Shown piece after piece: positions 45,275 through 57,300 of a stretch of DNA of 64,000 nt. The DNA is from Actinomucor elegans. Its lineage: Eukaryota; Mucoromycota; Mucoromycetes; Mucorales; Mucoraceae. A model generated the notes under the pieces. The model was not told the DNA's origin. It searched no databases and was given only the letters and a program-made list of their open reading frames with translations. Made by a program: the position numbers and the translations under genes. The stretch is from the NCBI GenBank assembly GCA_026027325.1, contig JAMSLZ010000002.1, forward strand, positions 3,348,001 to 3,412,000, written 5' to 3'. The stretch's first letter is position 1. Each line of letters begins with the position of its first letter.

Positions 45275-47079
45275 ATGCATACTATAACTACCGCAAGTAA
45301 GTCACTAGCATTGTCATAAGATTATTGTATACTGATTCCGCAATCTTGTTTAATTAGATCCTCGCATAGCCTGCGTGGTAAGTGATTTTACTGACTAATA
45401 GAGAAAGAGAGAATATTTAATTTTAAAAAAAAAATCAAATAGATGGTTGGTCTGCCTGCCAGAGGAAAGACTTATATATCTCACAAAGGTTAGATTCTAT
45501 TAAAAAAAATCATTTGCCGATGGGTTATTCATTAGTATATCATGATCTAGTATGTAGATATCTTAAATGGCTCGGTATCAGCACCAAAGTATTCAACGTA
45601 GGCAATTATCGTCGTCAATTGTACGGAGCCAAGCAAGAGCATTCGTTTTTCGACCCCAGCAACCCTATTGGTATTGAACAAAGAAGAGAATCCGCCAACG
45701 CAGCCCTGGACGATATGATTCGCTGGTTCGATCAGGATCAAGGTATTGTGGGCATTTATGACGCTACCAACGGCACCAAGAAGAGAAGACAATGGCTTCA
45801 TGAGAAGCTCACCAAAGAAAACATTCAAGTATTCTTTATTGAATCCATATGTCAGCTTGAAGAAATTGTTTTGGACAACATCAAGGAAGTGAAACTTACC
45901 TCACCTGATTATGCAAATACCGATCCCGAAGAGGCCGCTAAAGATTTCCATGCTAGAATTGAACACTATAAAGATCTCTACGAAACTGTCACTGAAAACG
46001 AATATACGTATATCAAGCTGATCAATGTTGGAAGCCAAGTGATTATCAACATGATTCGAGGTTACCTTGAATCACGTATCGTTTATTATTTGATGAACCT
46101 ACATACGGCGCCTCGTAAGATCTATATGAGTCGTCATGGTGAATCCCAGTTTAACGTAGAAGGTAAAATTGGCGGTGATTCGGCTTTATCGCCTCGTGGT
46201 ATCTTGTATGCCAATAAACTGCCTGAGTTGGTCAGACAGAATCTTGGGGATAAGGAGCTGATTGTTTGGACATCGACCATGAAGAGAACCATTCAAACCA
46301 GTGCCTTATTGAACTACCCCAAGGTCAACAGAAAGGCTTTGGATGAGTTGGATGCTGGTATGTGTGATGGTATGACTTATGAAGAGATCGAGGTAATATA
46401 CTATACGATCCCAAGATCATCGCAAAGATATTCACACCACCACTTTTATAGGAAAAATACCCAGAAGACTATGCAAATCGTGATGAAGACAAGTTCAACT
46501 ACCGTTACAGAGGAGGAGAGGTAATCTATATCATCCAAAGGCGAGATAATAGAAGCTAAACCCGTAACAGTCTTATAGAGACGTTGTTTTGCGTTTGGAG
46601 CCTATCATCATGGATCTGGAACGTCAAGGAAACATCTTGATTATTGGTCATCAAGCTATCTTGAGATGCATTTATGCTTATTTCATGAACTATAACCAAG
46701 AAGACTTGCCTTATATCAAGATTCCTTTACATACTGTGATCGAATTAACACCAAAGGCTTATGGTTGTGATGAAAAGAGATACAAAGGTAAGTAACAAAC
46801 ATGTTGCACTAGACTATGTATCTCTAAATCCAAATATTAGTTGATATTGAGGCTGTCGATACCCATCGTCCAAAACCAACCAAAAAGGCGCCTACTATCA
46901 ATAAACCCAAACAAGATGTCAAAAAGAATGGCACTACAACGAACGGATCAGCGGCGTTGCTGGGTGCGAGCGGTGAAATTGTGAATGATTTCAAGAGTCC
47001 AATTCTGCCAATTAGCCCTCAGCTCTGGCCTTCCACCAGTAACACTACTGCTGCTACTGCTGCCAATGGCCGAGTGTGA
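45275..47079 (+). CDS. PFKFB: 6-phosphofructo-2-kinase / fructose-2,6-bisphosphatase
   Basis: This bifunctional enzyme makes and removes fructose-2,6-bisphosphate, the main allosteric signal of glycolysis. Exons: 45275-45296, 45358-45377, 45443-45488, 45551-46392, 46452-46520, 46571-46787 and 46841-47079, joining to 484 residues. The kinase half has the Walker A GLPARGKT (17-24), [12 protein letters not shown] and [14 protein letters not shown] [16 protein letters not shown]. The phosphatase half has the RHG motif [11 protein letters not shown] (His near 224), [48 protein letters not shown] and [10 protein letters not shown] with the second His. Both active sites look complete. The first two exons are only 22 and 20 nt. 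The stop lies 140 bp upstream of the next gene on the same strand. The C-terminal tail is Lys/Pro/Thr-rich and not conserved. Confidence 0.93.
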
Positions 47080-47219
47080 GAAAGTTTCCCGGCTATATAT
47101 TTTCTCCAGATCTCTAAAGTCCTCTTCCCCTTTTCTTCTGTGTATGCAATTAAGCAAATATAGAACAAAAGCTTCTTCTTGTTTCTTTTCTTTTTCCTTA
47201 TTTCTTTTTTTACCAATAA

Positions 47220-50200
47220 ATGTCGAGTTCTTCTGTATTCATATCTGATAACAATAACGGAAAATCCAATGAACCTACACGAACAAAGAGACCACGCTCT
47301 AGTTTAGCTGTAAGCTTTTTTAAACTTTGAACAAGAGACATATAAACTAAACTCTTTTTTTTTAAAAAAAAAAGTGTATTCGCTGTCGAAAGAAGAAAGT
47401 AAAGTGTGATTTTGTACAGCCTACATGTGGTCGTTGCACTACTTCTGGCTTCCCTTGTAGTTATGCTACTCCACCTCGTCGAGTGGACGGCCAAGCCTTT
47501 GATCAACTAGGTAACCACGTCAAGGAGCTCCAAGAGAGAATGCGAAGGATGCACTCTGAACTAGCTGGAATGAAGAGTAGTCTTTCCAGCAGCAATACAT
47601 TAACGGTAAACCCGCTTATTATGGATAGTACCATTGTGCCTATTCACTCGAGAGAGATACCGCAGAACGATGATAACCAGTCTGTGACATGGAAACTATC
47701 ACTATCTCCGTCTGGATTACGTATTGATACTAATATCGCTAGTGTCGCTGATCTATATCGTATCCTATTGAACGGTATTAGTCAGCTCAACATCAATCAA
47801 GAATCTACTACAAGCAGTTTATTTAATACGGATTCAATTCGATCCACCAACTCGAGATCAAATCGATTGAATAAGGCTGTTAGCAGTAATCCTGCGGGAT
47901 TGTTGCACGATGCTCGGCCTTCAGATCGTTTATGGGAAGTCAATGATAAAGAAGCGCAGAGCATTCTTCAGGGCGGCCTCCCTCATCAACAGCCATCTTT
48001 AGAAGATGATACCACTATACCCGATCCTATCCTTGCCAACTTGATGCATACATGCTATCAATCTTGCTTTTTGTCTTATCAAATCGTTGACCAAAAGGAT
48101 TTTCTTACAAAATACCAGAATCCGAGTGGACAAGAAGCACTACTTACCAATTCGATCAATGCTTGGATATCAAAGCATGGGTGCATCTATCACAACGCTT
48201 GTAGTGGAAAGGATCCAACAACTGTTGGTGAAGCTTATTTCAAGAAAGCGCGACAATTGTTGAAGAAGTGTTTTGATATCAGCAGCCCCATCACGATCCA
48301 AGCATTATTGAATTTATATATGTATCAGCTCAGTAGCGAGCGATCTAGTCTGGCCTACTTATATATTGGCCTTGCTATACGTATGGCTCAGGACCTGAAG
48401 CTTCACAAGAAAGAGCATATGCCTGCCGATTTATTCCAACGTGAAACAAACAAGCGACTCTGGTGGTCGGCTTATTGGCTGGATCTTTGTGCTGCTTTGG
48501 AATCCAATCGACCAACGATGGTGGACGATAAAGATTGTGATCTTGAATACCCTACCAAGTTGGAGACAGAAGATGAGGAAACAGGCTATCGTATTGACTT
48601 TAGCGTGCATTCTATCAAGCTTATGAAAATTCGCAAGGATATTACCAAACATTTGCCTTCTGAACAATCTGGTCAATCACTTTTATCTGCTATATCGCGC
48701 CTCGAGACTGCGCTAGCACATTGGCACCAAGAGTTACCCCTCAATCTCCGATTTGATATAGATCAAGATCATGATGTACAGTTTGTAAACACGGGTACAT
48801 TTCGCGATGAGGCGTGTTTGATACTCAACATTCAATACCAAACCACTTGGATCATGCTTCACAAGTTCTTTTTGCCCAAAAAGGAACAAGCATCGACCCC
48901 GGTAGCCTTATTGTCACTCAATATCTGCACCAAATCAGCCAATTGTATCACTCGAATGCTCGAGATCTATAGTAAACAACTGCATTGGTGCCATTTCTTT
49001 TATGCTTTGGATGGAGTCATTGCTAGTGTAGCTATTCATCAAATCAATGCATTCTTCCAAGGCGAAAAAGAAATAGCGTATACAGCACAACGGAATCTCC
49101 TCCTAACCGCCGATCTGCTTCGTGGCTCGCCGTTAGTGTATATGGAGAAAGTCAACGAAATTATCGAGAGCATCCAAGAATTTCTAAAGACCAATCATTT
49201 CTCTCTAGACTTGGATAGTTTGCCACCAATGAACCGCCAGCCACCACCAGTGTCTGATCCCATCTTTCATCCCAAAATGTTCGATGCTACTGCGTCTTTC
49301 ATTAATGATAAAGCACCTGTGCCTCTGCAGTTTCAACCACAAACTCTATTTCATCGCAATAGCAGTACTAGTGGAAAATCTGAAACTGGTGGAAACACGC
49401 CTCAGTTGGCAAACACAATTTTACATCAGCATCAATCAACATTTTCATCACCTCAACCGCAACAAGTGTTGCTGACAAATCAGTTTCATACTCAAAATCC
49501 TATGCAGGATACAATGACCAATAGCCCTACACCTTCTAAACTGCAGCCACCTTTTAGCAGTAGTCATAGTGAACATCATTATGCTGAATCTAGTACAAAC
49601 AGCGTCTTGTTGAACGATCCTAATAACAGCTTGGTCCATTTTAATATACAGACAAACAGCAGTCAAGAAGCTGAAAGGGCTATGGACCATTTGATCTTAG
49701 GTTTTGAGATGCCACACTCTGATCTATTCACAAACAGCGCAACTGATACTTCAGGTTACTATCCTAGAATCCAACAACGTCCACAACAGCAACAGCAACA
49801 GCAGCAGCAGCAACAACAACAACAGTTATTTGAGCTTGATACCCCTAAAGCTACTACTACTACAACTATTACCACGACTACGACTAGTAATAATACTAGT
49901 ACTTTAACTCCAATTCCTCTTACATCACCTCATTATTCTTCTTACTACAATGGTTATACACGTGATGGAAGTCCACAAGGCCATACCAATAAAACATTGC
50001 AGCAGCCACCTTCTGCCTCAAATGAACTTAATCACTTTTTATCTCAAATGACAGACCATGATGCAATGAACGCACTTATTTATTCATCGTCTGCAACGTA
50101 TACACCAGCATCTACCAGTGTTGCTTCCTCCTCAACTGTAATGATAGATTATCAACAACAACAACAACAACAACAACAACAGCAACAGCAACAGCAACAG

Positions 50201-50302
50201 CAGTTTCAGCAACCAGCTTTTGATTATAACCAACAGCAGTTTTATCATGCAATGAATAGAAAACGCTTAAACCGGGAATGGGAAAACCATCAAGAACAGT
50301 AG
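47220..50302 (+). CDS. Zn2Cys6 fungal transcription factor
   Basis: Exons 47220-47309 and 47375-50302 give 1005 residues. The binuclear zinc cluster (31-58) reads CIRCRKKKVKCDFVQPTCGR then CTTSGFPC, spacing C-X2-C-X6-C-X6-C-X2-C-X6-C, followed by a coiled-coil dimerisation helix (LGNHVKELQERMRRMHSEL). The middle (~190-560) matches the fungal_trans domain, including YLYIGLAIRMAQDLKLH and KRLWWSAYWLDLCAALESNR. The C-terminal third is Gln/Ser/Thr-rich with two poly-Gln runs of 12 or more, likely an activation region. Poly-A/T tracts fill the intron, and the acceptor AAAAAAG is pyrimidine-poor. Target genes cannot be told. The gene converges with the DP gene, with 198 bp between stops. Confidence 0.88.
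49778..49826. repeat. CAG/CAA tract encoding poly-Gln (first)
   Basis: Mixed CAG and CAA codons encode about 15 Gln in the C-terminal region of the Zn2Cys6 factor. Confidence 0.8.
50153..50203. repeat. CAA/CAG tract encoding poly-Gln (second)
   Basis: About 17 consecutive Gln codons, first CAA then alternating CAG/CAA, near the C-terminus of the same factor. Confidence 0.8.
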
Positions 50303-50500
50303 TAGTTGGATCGTAAAATAGTAGTAATTTGTAGCTCTGTTATTATATTCTGAAAATGGTATTTTGTTCATAGGCTAAATGAGAGGTGAGGGTGTATGTA
50401 TATAGTATGTAATTAGAAAAAATGAATATGTATAAACGAAAGTAAAGGAAGATAAAGAGATTGCATGCAGTTTGTTTGTTTGTTTGTTACGAAGAACCTG

Positions 50501-51983
50501 TTAAGAAGTGTATTGATATGGCTTCTGTAGTAATGAGCAGACTTGTGTTTTGTTACTGAAAAGATGCTTTAATACTTCTGTATCTTCATAGACAATCTGG
50601 TCATTTGACTGGTTCTGGAAGGAGAGAGTAGCAAAGCGACTATTAAAAAAAAAAGGAAATTAGTAACACGAAAACGGATGTAGATCATTTTTTTTACCAA
50701 TCACTTGTCATATCAATATGTATATCTTCTTGCTTGGTTGAACATGCAATCATAAAGAAAGGCAAAGCAATTCTTTGTGATGTGTTCTCTTCCGACTTGT
50801 TTCTTGATATAAGATTTCGGATTTGGGTGTGCTTTTTTATTTTTTTATTTATTAGCTTTATGGAAATGTCAATTGAAACCAAGTTACCTTTTGCAGTTTA
50901 TCATTTACTGCACCGCGCAGCATATGGAGGGATTCCATTAATTCATTTTGTCGAAGCTAAAATAACCTGTTTTTAATGTTTGATCTGTTGTGTTTTCAAG
51001 AACTTACCTGTTCTTGTTCAATCTGTTTCAAAAGCGCTTCGTTATCTTCTTGTTTATAATATTCGGGAATACCGAGCCATTTAATGATCTTCTTATCTTT
51101 GGAAATAATATCCATTGCCATCAATACATTCAATGCATCATATACACGTCTTCGAATATTCTTTTGGTCATAAGTATGTTTCTAGATGGATAGTTAGTAT
51201 GTAAAAATGACTATTCACCAGTTTAAATATTTACATCGTTTCCAACAGAGCTTTGTATATCAAATGCCAACTCATCTGCGACCTACAATACATAGTTTAA
51301 TTGGATATACTTTTTTTGCAAGCTCGTCTTACCTCATTGTAGCTTGTCATGCCTTTTTCAGCAACCTTGTCACACACTTGCTTACTGAAATGGCGTAAAC
51401 CTTTAGTAGCACGAGTAGATTCGTGCTGTTCATTCAACAGTTGCTTCACAACCATTGTACGCTGCTTTTTTTGGTAAATCAATTCGACGTGATCTTGTCT
51501 CGGCCTTCCTCTTTTCAATGGATTCAAAAGCTGCTGCTGTTGATTATCAACAAAATGGGATTGATAATTGCATTTGCTTTCTTCTTCATCAAGCTGTCTT
51601 AGTTCGCGATCAGAATTAAGCAAGGAAGCTATAGATCCTTTTCGACGGATCATTTGACGTTCGATTTGATCATCGTCTTCTTCGTCCAAGGACGTAGGAG
51701 AAGAAGCGACTGAAGACACGGAAGAATAGCTTTCAAAAGGAGGTGAAGGACTGGCAGTGGGTGTATGTATAACGTGTTGAATTGGAGGTAACCAGTATTT
51801 TTCGGTTGGAAGGTTCAATAAAAATGGTCGTAGCTCTGCTGCAGCGCTTGTGGAACGCGTGTCGGAAATCGAACTGCTGCGAGATGGGGCTCGGTCAACG
51901 GTAAACGTAGGCGTTTTTTGGCGAGTGGATGGTGGTGATGGTAAAGAAGATATTATTGTAGCTTTATTGAACGCGGAAGACAT
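50501..51983 (-). CDS. TFDP: Transcription factor DP (E2F dimerisation partner)
   Basis: DP proteins pair with E2F to control G1/S genes. Exons: 51983-51333, 51282-51235, 51181-51008, 50956-50888, 50831-50698 and 50639-50501, all in frame, 404 residues. After a Ser/Pro-rich N-terminus the winged-helix DNA-binding domain reads [33 protein letters not shown], then [20 protein letters not shown] and [19 protein letters not shown], matching the DP signature including [13 protein letters not shown]. The dimerisation and marked-box-like part follows ([30 protein letters not shown] then [10 protein letters not shown], and [11 protein letters not shown]). A GRPRQD motif upstream may be a small AT-hook-like or nuclear signal. 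Start chosen at MSSAFNKAT; a farther Met lies in AT-rich leader. No E2F gene is in the window. Confidence 0.92.
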
Positions 51984-52351
51984 GTCACTAATAATAATAG
52001 AAAAACAAGTTAGATTATGATTATCTTGTACATTTTTTACATACATTTTATTTGAAAGGATAGTTGAAAGGAAAGTAGGATGGAGACTCTGCAAAAGAGC
52101 GAAACGGGTGTAGACAAAAAGGTAAGATGAAGAGAGAGAAAAAAGAATAAATCCAGAGAGTCTGGAAACAATAGCTTTATGCAGTCCATAGTAAACACTT
52201 CTTCTTCTTCTTTGGCTTATCCAATATGGAATGGTCTATATAAACAACTATAACAGTTGCCTATAATCTAGGGGCAAGGCCAATTCACTCGTCTTACTAC
52301 TGATCTAAGCTAAATCTACATTATAAAAGATTTTCGTACGTATATCTCGGT

Positions 52352-52364
52352 CGGAACAGTTCCG
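52352..52364. promoter_or_regulatory. CGG-N7-CCG palindrome upstream of DP
   Basis: The palindrome CGGAACAGTTCCG has inverted CGG triplets, the type of site read by Zn2Cys6 dimers. Whether it is used is unknown; the spacing of 7 does not identify a factor. Confidence 0.3.
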
Positions 52365-53344
52365 TTCGGCTGCTTTTTGCTCTAGAGGATATATACATAT
52401 GCAATGGCTCTTAAACGTCAGAATAAACTACCTTATAATCGTATAATGACAACCACTTTTTACTATATCTTCTCTGGAGCAAGTTAGTGGCATAAAGATC
52501 ATCATAATAGAGCCGAGCTTTTACATATGAAGGCTCAGGGACCTGGTTTTATTTTATAATCCACTATCAATGTCAACTTATAAAGCTTAATCTAATTGCA
52601 TTTAGTACTATAACTGCATATAAGCATTATACCTCGGAGTAAAGATAGACATTCAGAACGCTCTATTTCTTTGTACACAGTCTTTTCGCGCCAGATGTTT
52701 CGCCCTTTGGCTTCAAAGAAACAACAAACAATGAGACACGGGGCTTTGCAATATCAACTCAACTTAGTATCGTATTCGATCATAATAGATTGCCATTTCA
52801 TGACCTTATTAGACTATAAGGGCGCCTAAAGACACAGACATATCATTCATCTATGAGCGAGCATGTAGATGACAAATAAATGTCATGTGCTTTTGTCATT
52901 TAGCTAGTTTGAAATAGTAAACGCAAGGTCATTGAGTTGGGTTTAGGCATCCAACAAAGTTTAATACTTTCTTTTTTTATTTTTTTGCCTTTTCTGTAAG
53001 TTCACCCATCTCATTACACATATTGGGTCTAGGTGTATTTCATGATCTTCCATGTAAAAAAAAAAAGGCGTGGCTAAGGTCAATCGAAGTTAAAAAATTA
53101 TACGAGTAATGATTCCTATCCATATTTGAAGAAAAAATCTTTCACTTGTATAAAGTCGGATATTGAAAGACGACTGTCCAACACAAAACACCATGTCACC
53201 ATGCTGTTACACTATTATTCTTTGTCTGTTCTTCTTTACGTTCTTTACGTTCTGCACGAGCATGCTCAGCATGCTTGCCAGCAGCTCTCTTCTTTTTTGT
53301 TAATTCTCTGGTTTATTCATTGGTTGTCGGCAATTTAAACAAGA

Positions 53345-53367
53345 TAATAATAATAATAATAATAATA
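53345..53367. repeat. (AAT)n microsatellite
   Basis: About eight AAT units in intergenic sequence. Confidence 0.8.
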
Positions 53368-53799
53368 TGCACAACAACTACAACAACAACCAGTTCATTT
53401 AATATTTTTGACATTGACGTCAATCTCAATTCTAATAACATAAAGCATTAGTTCTTAAACAGTACCCAACAAAATATGTGCAGAATTTAACTCTGCGCTG
53501 AATGAAAAAAAAAAGAAACTTGTATTTCCTTGGTTTAGCGGAGTTAGTTTATTTATATATTATTATAAAAAAAAAGCAGTGGTATCGATTTTGGAATTTT
53601 TTTTATGAATACAACCATAACTCTAGTATTTTATTCATAATACAAGTCCATAAAAACGCGCCTCAATACTCTCAGATATACTAAACTCAAGTTATTAAAA
53701 GACTGTACCGCAAAAATATTGTTTGGTGTTCTAAATTTTTGGGCTCAAAGAAATATTTTTGAAATCTTCTAATATCTCCATCTTTACATTTCTTGACTC

Positions 53800-54016
53800 A
53801 TTCCAGTTTAATATTGTGTTCAATAATCAGTGCACGTTCAGAATAAGGCTCTACTTATATTAAAATAGTTATTTGACAAAATATAACGATTATCTTATAG
53901 TGATGAGTTGTCAATTGTATGCATTTTATGTAAAAATCTATATCTTGATCTATAGATCTCTTGACCGAGATCGGTCAAATATCGCATTTGATTAGCATTT
54001 CATGTTTAGAATGAAT
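53800..54016 (-). repeat. Dispersed GATCGAGATCGG repeat, cluster 8 (two copies)
   Basis: Minus orientation. Copy one (53803-53850): CCAGTTTAATATTGTGTTCA, AATCAGTGCACGTTCAGAAT. Copy two (53948-54016) is among the best preserved: CTATAGATCTCTTGACCGAG, ATCGGTCAAATATCGCATTT, GATTAGCATTTCATGTTTAG, AATGAAT. Equivalent bases are 159 bp apart. Confidence 0.65.
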
Positions 54017-54323
54017 AACAGCATATATTGTATATCTATTGCTTAGCCGCGGTGCAATGGGTATATTCTTTTTTCGATGATCCCTACTAAACCAAAACTT
54101 TTCACGAAATATCACGATTGACTATATTCCTCATCTTTTCATAAACGGATTTTGTCTAAAGTAGTATTACTAGGAAAAAGAGTTTATGGTAATTACAGCA
54201 AACTATTGCTACAGAATTTATTGAATGCTTTAAAAAAAAAAGAAGTTCGATAAGCGAACTTTGCAAATAGTAATAATATATATATATAACAATAATAATA
54301 ACATGATAGAAATGAAAGAATGT

Positions 54324-57300
54324 CTAATGAGTTGAAGAGTTGATCATGGAAACAACGCCGTTCACAACCTTAGGTGGAAAGTCACGAGCACGCATTTGAT
54401 CAACCACCTGTTGAGCTTTTTCCACTTGACCATTGGCTACATAAGCCTTAGCCATTGCTTCATAAGTACTGGGTTCACGGCTCAAAGAGTTGCGATCACT
54501 CATCTTGTTGAATACCTTTTCAGCTCTGTCCAATTGGCCTTGAGCACCATAACCAGCAATGAACAAGTTTTCAATATAAGGAGATGACTTGGTACCTTGC
54601 TTGATCATATCATGATAGAGGTTTTCTGCTTGTTTCATATCATTGTTGTCGATATATGTGTTCAACATGGCTTGATAAACACTTTCGTCAGCCTTGATAC
54701 CAGCCTTTTGCATTTCCTTGTAGACTGCCAAAGCAGAGTGGACATCACGATGAAGACAACCATAAGAACGGATCAAAGTAGCGTAATGAGCAGCACTGGG
54801 GTTAAGACCATGGCGCTTGTTCATTTCAGTCAATAACTTGTGAGCAGTCAACATGTCATAAGCAGGGATATTAGCATATGCTTCCATAAGTAACTTGTAA
54901 GTATGCTGAGATGGTTTCAAATTGAATTGCTTGGACAGGTTGAAATACTCGAGTGCTTTCTCACGGTTAGGCTTTTGTTGAACATAGAACTGAATCATGC
55001 TGTTATAAGCACCAATACGAGGCTGATACTTGGGGGAAGAGATCATTTCTTGGAAATAGCGAGCAGCGCGACTTTCAGAACTACAGCGAATACAAGCAGA
55101 GATAACCGAGGCATAAGTAATAGAGTTAGGAGGTACACCGAGTTGTTTCATTTCGTCAAATAAACGCAAGACAGGTTCGATTTTACGGCACTTGGCCAAC
55201 TTGGAGATAATGACATTGTAAAAGTAGACAGTGGGACGAACATTGTGCTTCTTGGCTTCTTCATAAATGGCAAGGGCATCAGTAGATTCATCGGTAGTGC
55301 AATTAGCGGTACAGGCTAAGAGAGAACCATAGGCATCAGCATCAGGATACAACTTGATACTGCGAAGCTTATCATAGAAAATCTTGGCAGCGTTCAAATC
55401 ACCTTTACGAGCATGAGCAACCAACATGGAGTTGTAAATGATAGAGTAAGCACGGTGCTTGCGAGTACCCTCCAATTGACTGAAAGAGTCAATTACAGTC
55501 TTGTAAATATCCTCGGCAGCATCTAAACGTCCAGATTTGGTGGAAAATTGGATCATATCACGAACAGCTTCAGGGGTAGGAACCTTACCATGTTGAATGA
55601 TCTGGTTGTTGAGGATATCAATAGCCTTTTCAAAATTACCATTGAGAGAAGCATCTACAGCTGAGCCAGAAAGCAAATCAGATTCGACTGTAATTGCAGA
55701 AGATGAGGCAGTAGCCGGAGTTTCGCTATCTTCGGCCTTCTTGCCTACCTTGCGGTCAAGCTGGATTTGTTCTTGAATAGAAGGCATGAACGGAGCGAAA
55801 CTTTCCTTCCAGCGGGCTTCATAATCAGAAGCTTCATACTTCTTCATACGAGTCAAAACACGAACATAGAGACTGGCAGAGACAGGTATATTCAAAGCTT
55901 GCATGTCCTTGAGGATATCAAGGGCTAAGTTACAAAAATCTTCGGGGGTATTCTCTCGGCGGAAAGCAGTATCATACAAAGTATAGAAAGTGCGCTCGTT
56001 CATTTGTTTTGAAAGTGCTTGCCACTGGTCAGGGTTGGCCTTGGCTTCTTGATACATCTTAAGGATAGCATCACAGACAGGAGGAGTAGGATGAACAGAG
56101 TAGTTACCCATAAATTGAAGAATCGATATAGCAGAGTCCACTTTATTGCACTTGACAGTCATATCCAAAGCTAGCTGAGAAACAGGCGAGTTTTGCACCA
56201 AAAAGTTGCTCTTGGCATAGATCTCAACCATAGATTTGAGCGCGCTCACAGCATCATCTACGCGACCATTATCAAAGTAGGACATCACTACCTTTTGACA
56301 CAAGTTGGGGTCCAAATCCAAACCACGAGTTGTCATATCCTTGACTATATTAAGAGCTTGATCAGGCATATTGTTACTAGAGCAAGCATACGCGTAATCA
56401 GCAATATGACCGTACTGCTTGGAAACGTCATGATTTAGCAAGCTATTATACACTTTGGTAGCCTTCTCAAAGTTTTCAAGTCGACAGTAAGCAGATAAAA
56501 GGATACCATAAGTATTAGCGTCAGGCTTTGGCAAAGACACGTCAGACTCCAACTTGGCAAGAACAGAATCCACAGTTTCCATATTTCCATCAAAACAAGC
56601 TCTACGGAAAATCTTGTTATAAGGCAAGATAGATACTTTGACACGATCTTTGACCATTACATTCTCAATGATATCCAAAGCACCATTGATATCACCAGCA
56701 TTGACATGAGCATAAACCAAAGCGTTATAAACATAAGTAGGATCGTGACGAGGAAGTCTGTTCATCATAGCCTTGTACTCATTGAAGCATTCACGCACAG
56801 CGGGAAGATCACCAGCAGTACCAAACAAAGACATGAGTGTAGCAAATGTCATACCATTTGGATTAGCGTTATGGGCACTCTCCAAATGCTCGTAGATATA
56901 AAGACCATCTGTAGTGTTACCCTTGAAAGATAATCCTCGAAGCAGGCAATTGTAGAGATCAGTATCGAAATCTTGCGTTGATTTCTCGGTAACAGCCTTG
57001 TTGAATAAAGCCAAAGCCTTTTCCATATTGTTTTCATTCTCCAGATCACCTAAATTATCAACGGCATTACCAGTACGAGCCACCTTACGTCTAAGCATGC
57101 TGACAGTCTTTTGGACTTCAGAATCTCGGTTACAAAGAGATCGAATCAATAAAGCATATGTTTGAGAAGAAGGTTGGACGCCAGTAGCCACCATGTCTTG
57201 GTATGCATTCAACATGGGAGTTAATGGCTGGTTATTTTTACGCAAATGTCCATAGGCTTCAATGACAGCTTCGTAAGTTTGGGTTGATAATGAAGGAGCT

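Larger units (their letters stand above)
51984..54323. other. Intergenic region upstream of DP
   Basis: About 2.3 kb with no recognised gene. CGGAACAGTTCCG at 52352-52364 is a perfect 13-base palindrome 370 bp upstream of the DP start. An AAT triplet repeat lies at 53345-53367. Repeat cluster 8 occupies 53800-54016. Frames at 53126-53338 and 53502-53684 have no family features. Confidence 0.4.

Noticed and set aside
53345..53367. Short regular repeats considered as a CRISPR array
   Set aside because: This is a simple AAT microsatellite without spacers; no CRISPR-like array is present, as expected for a eukaryotic chromosome.
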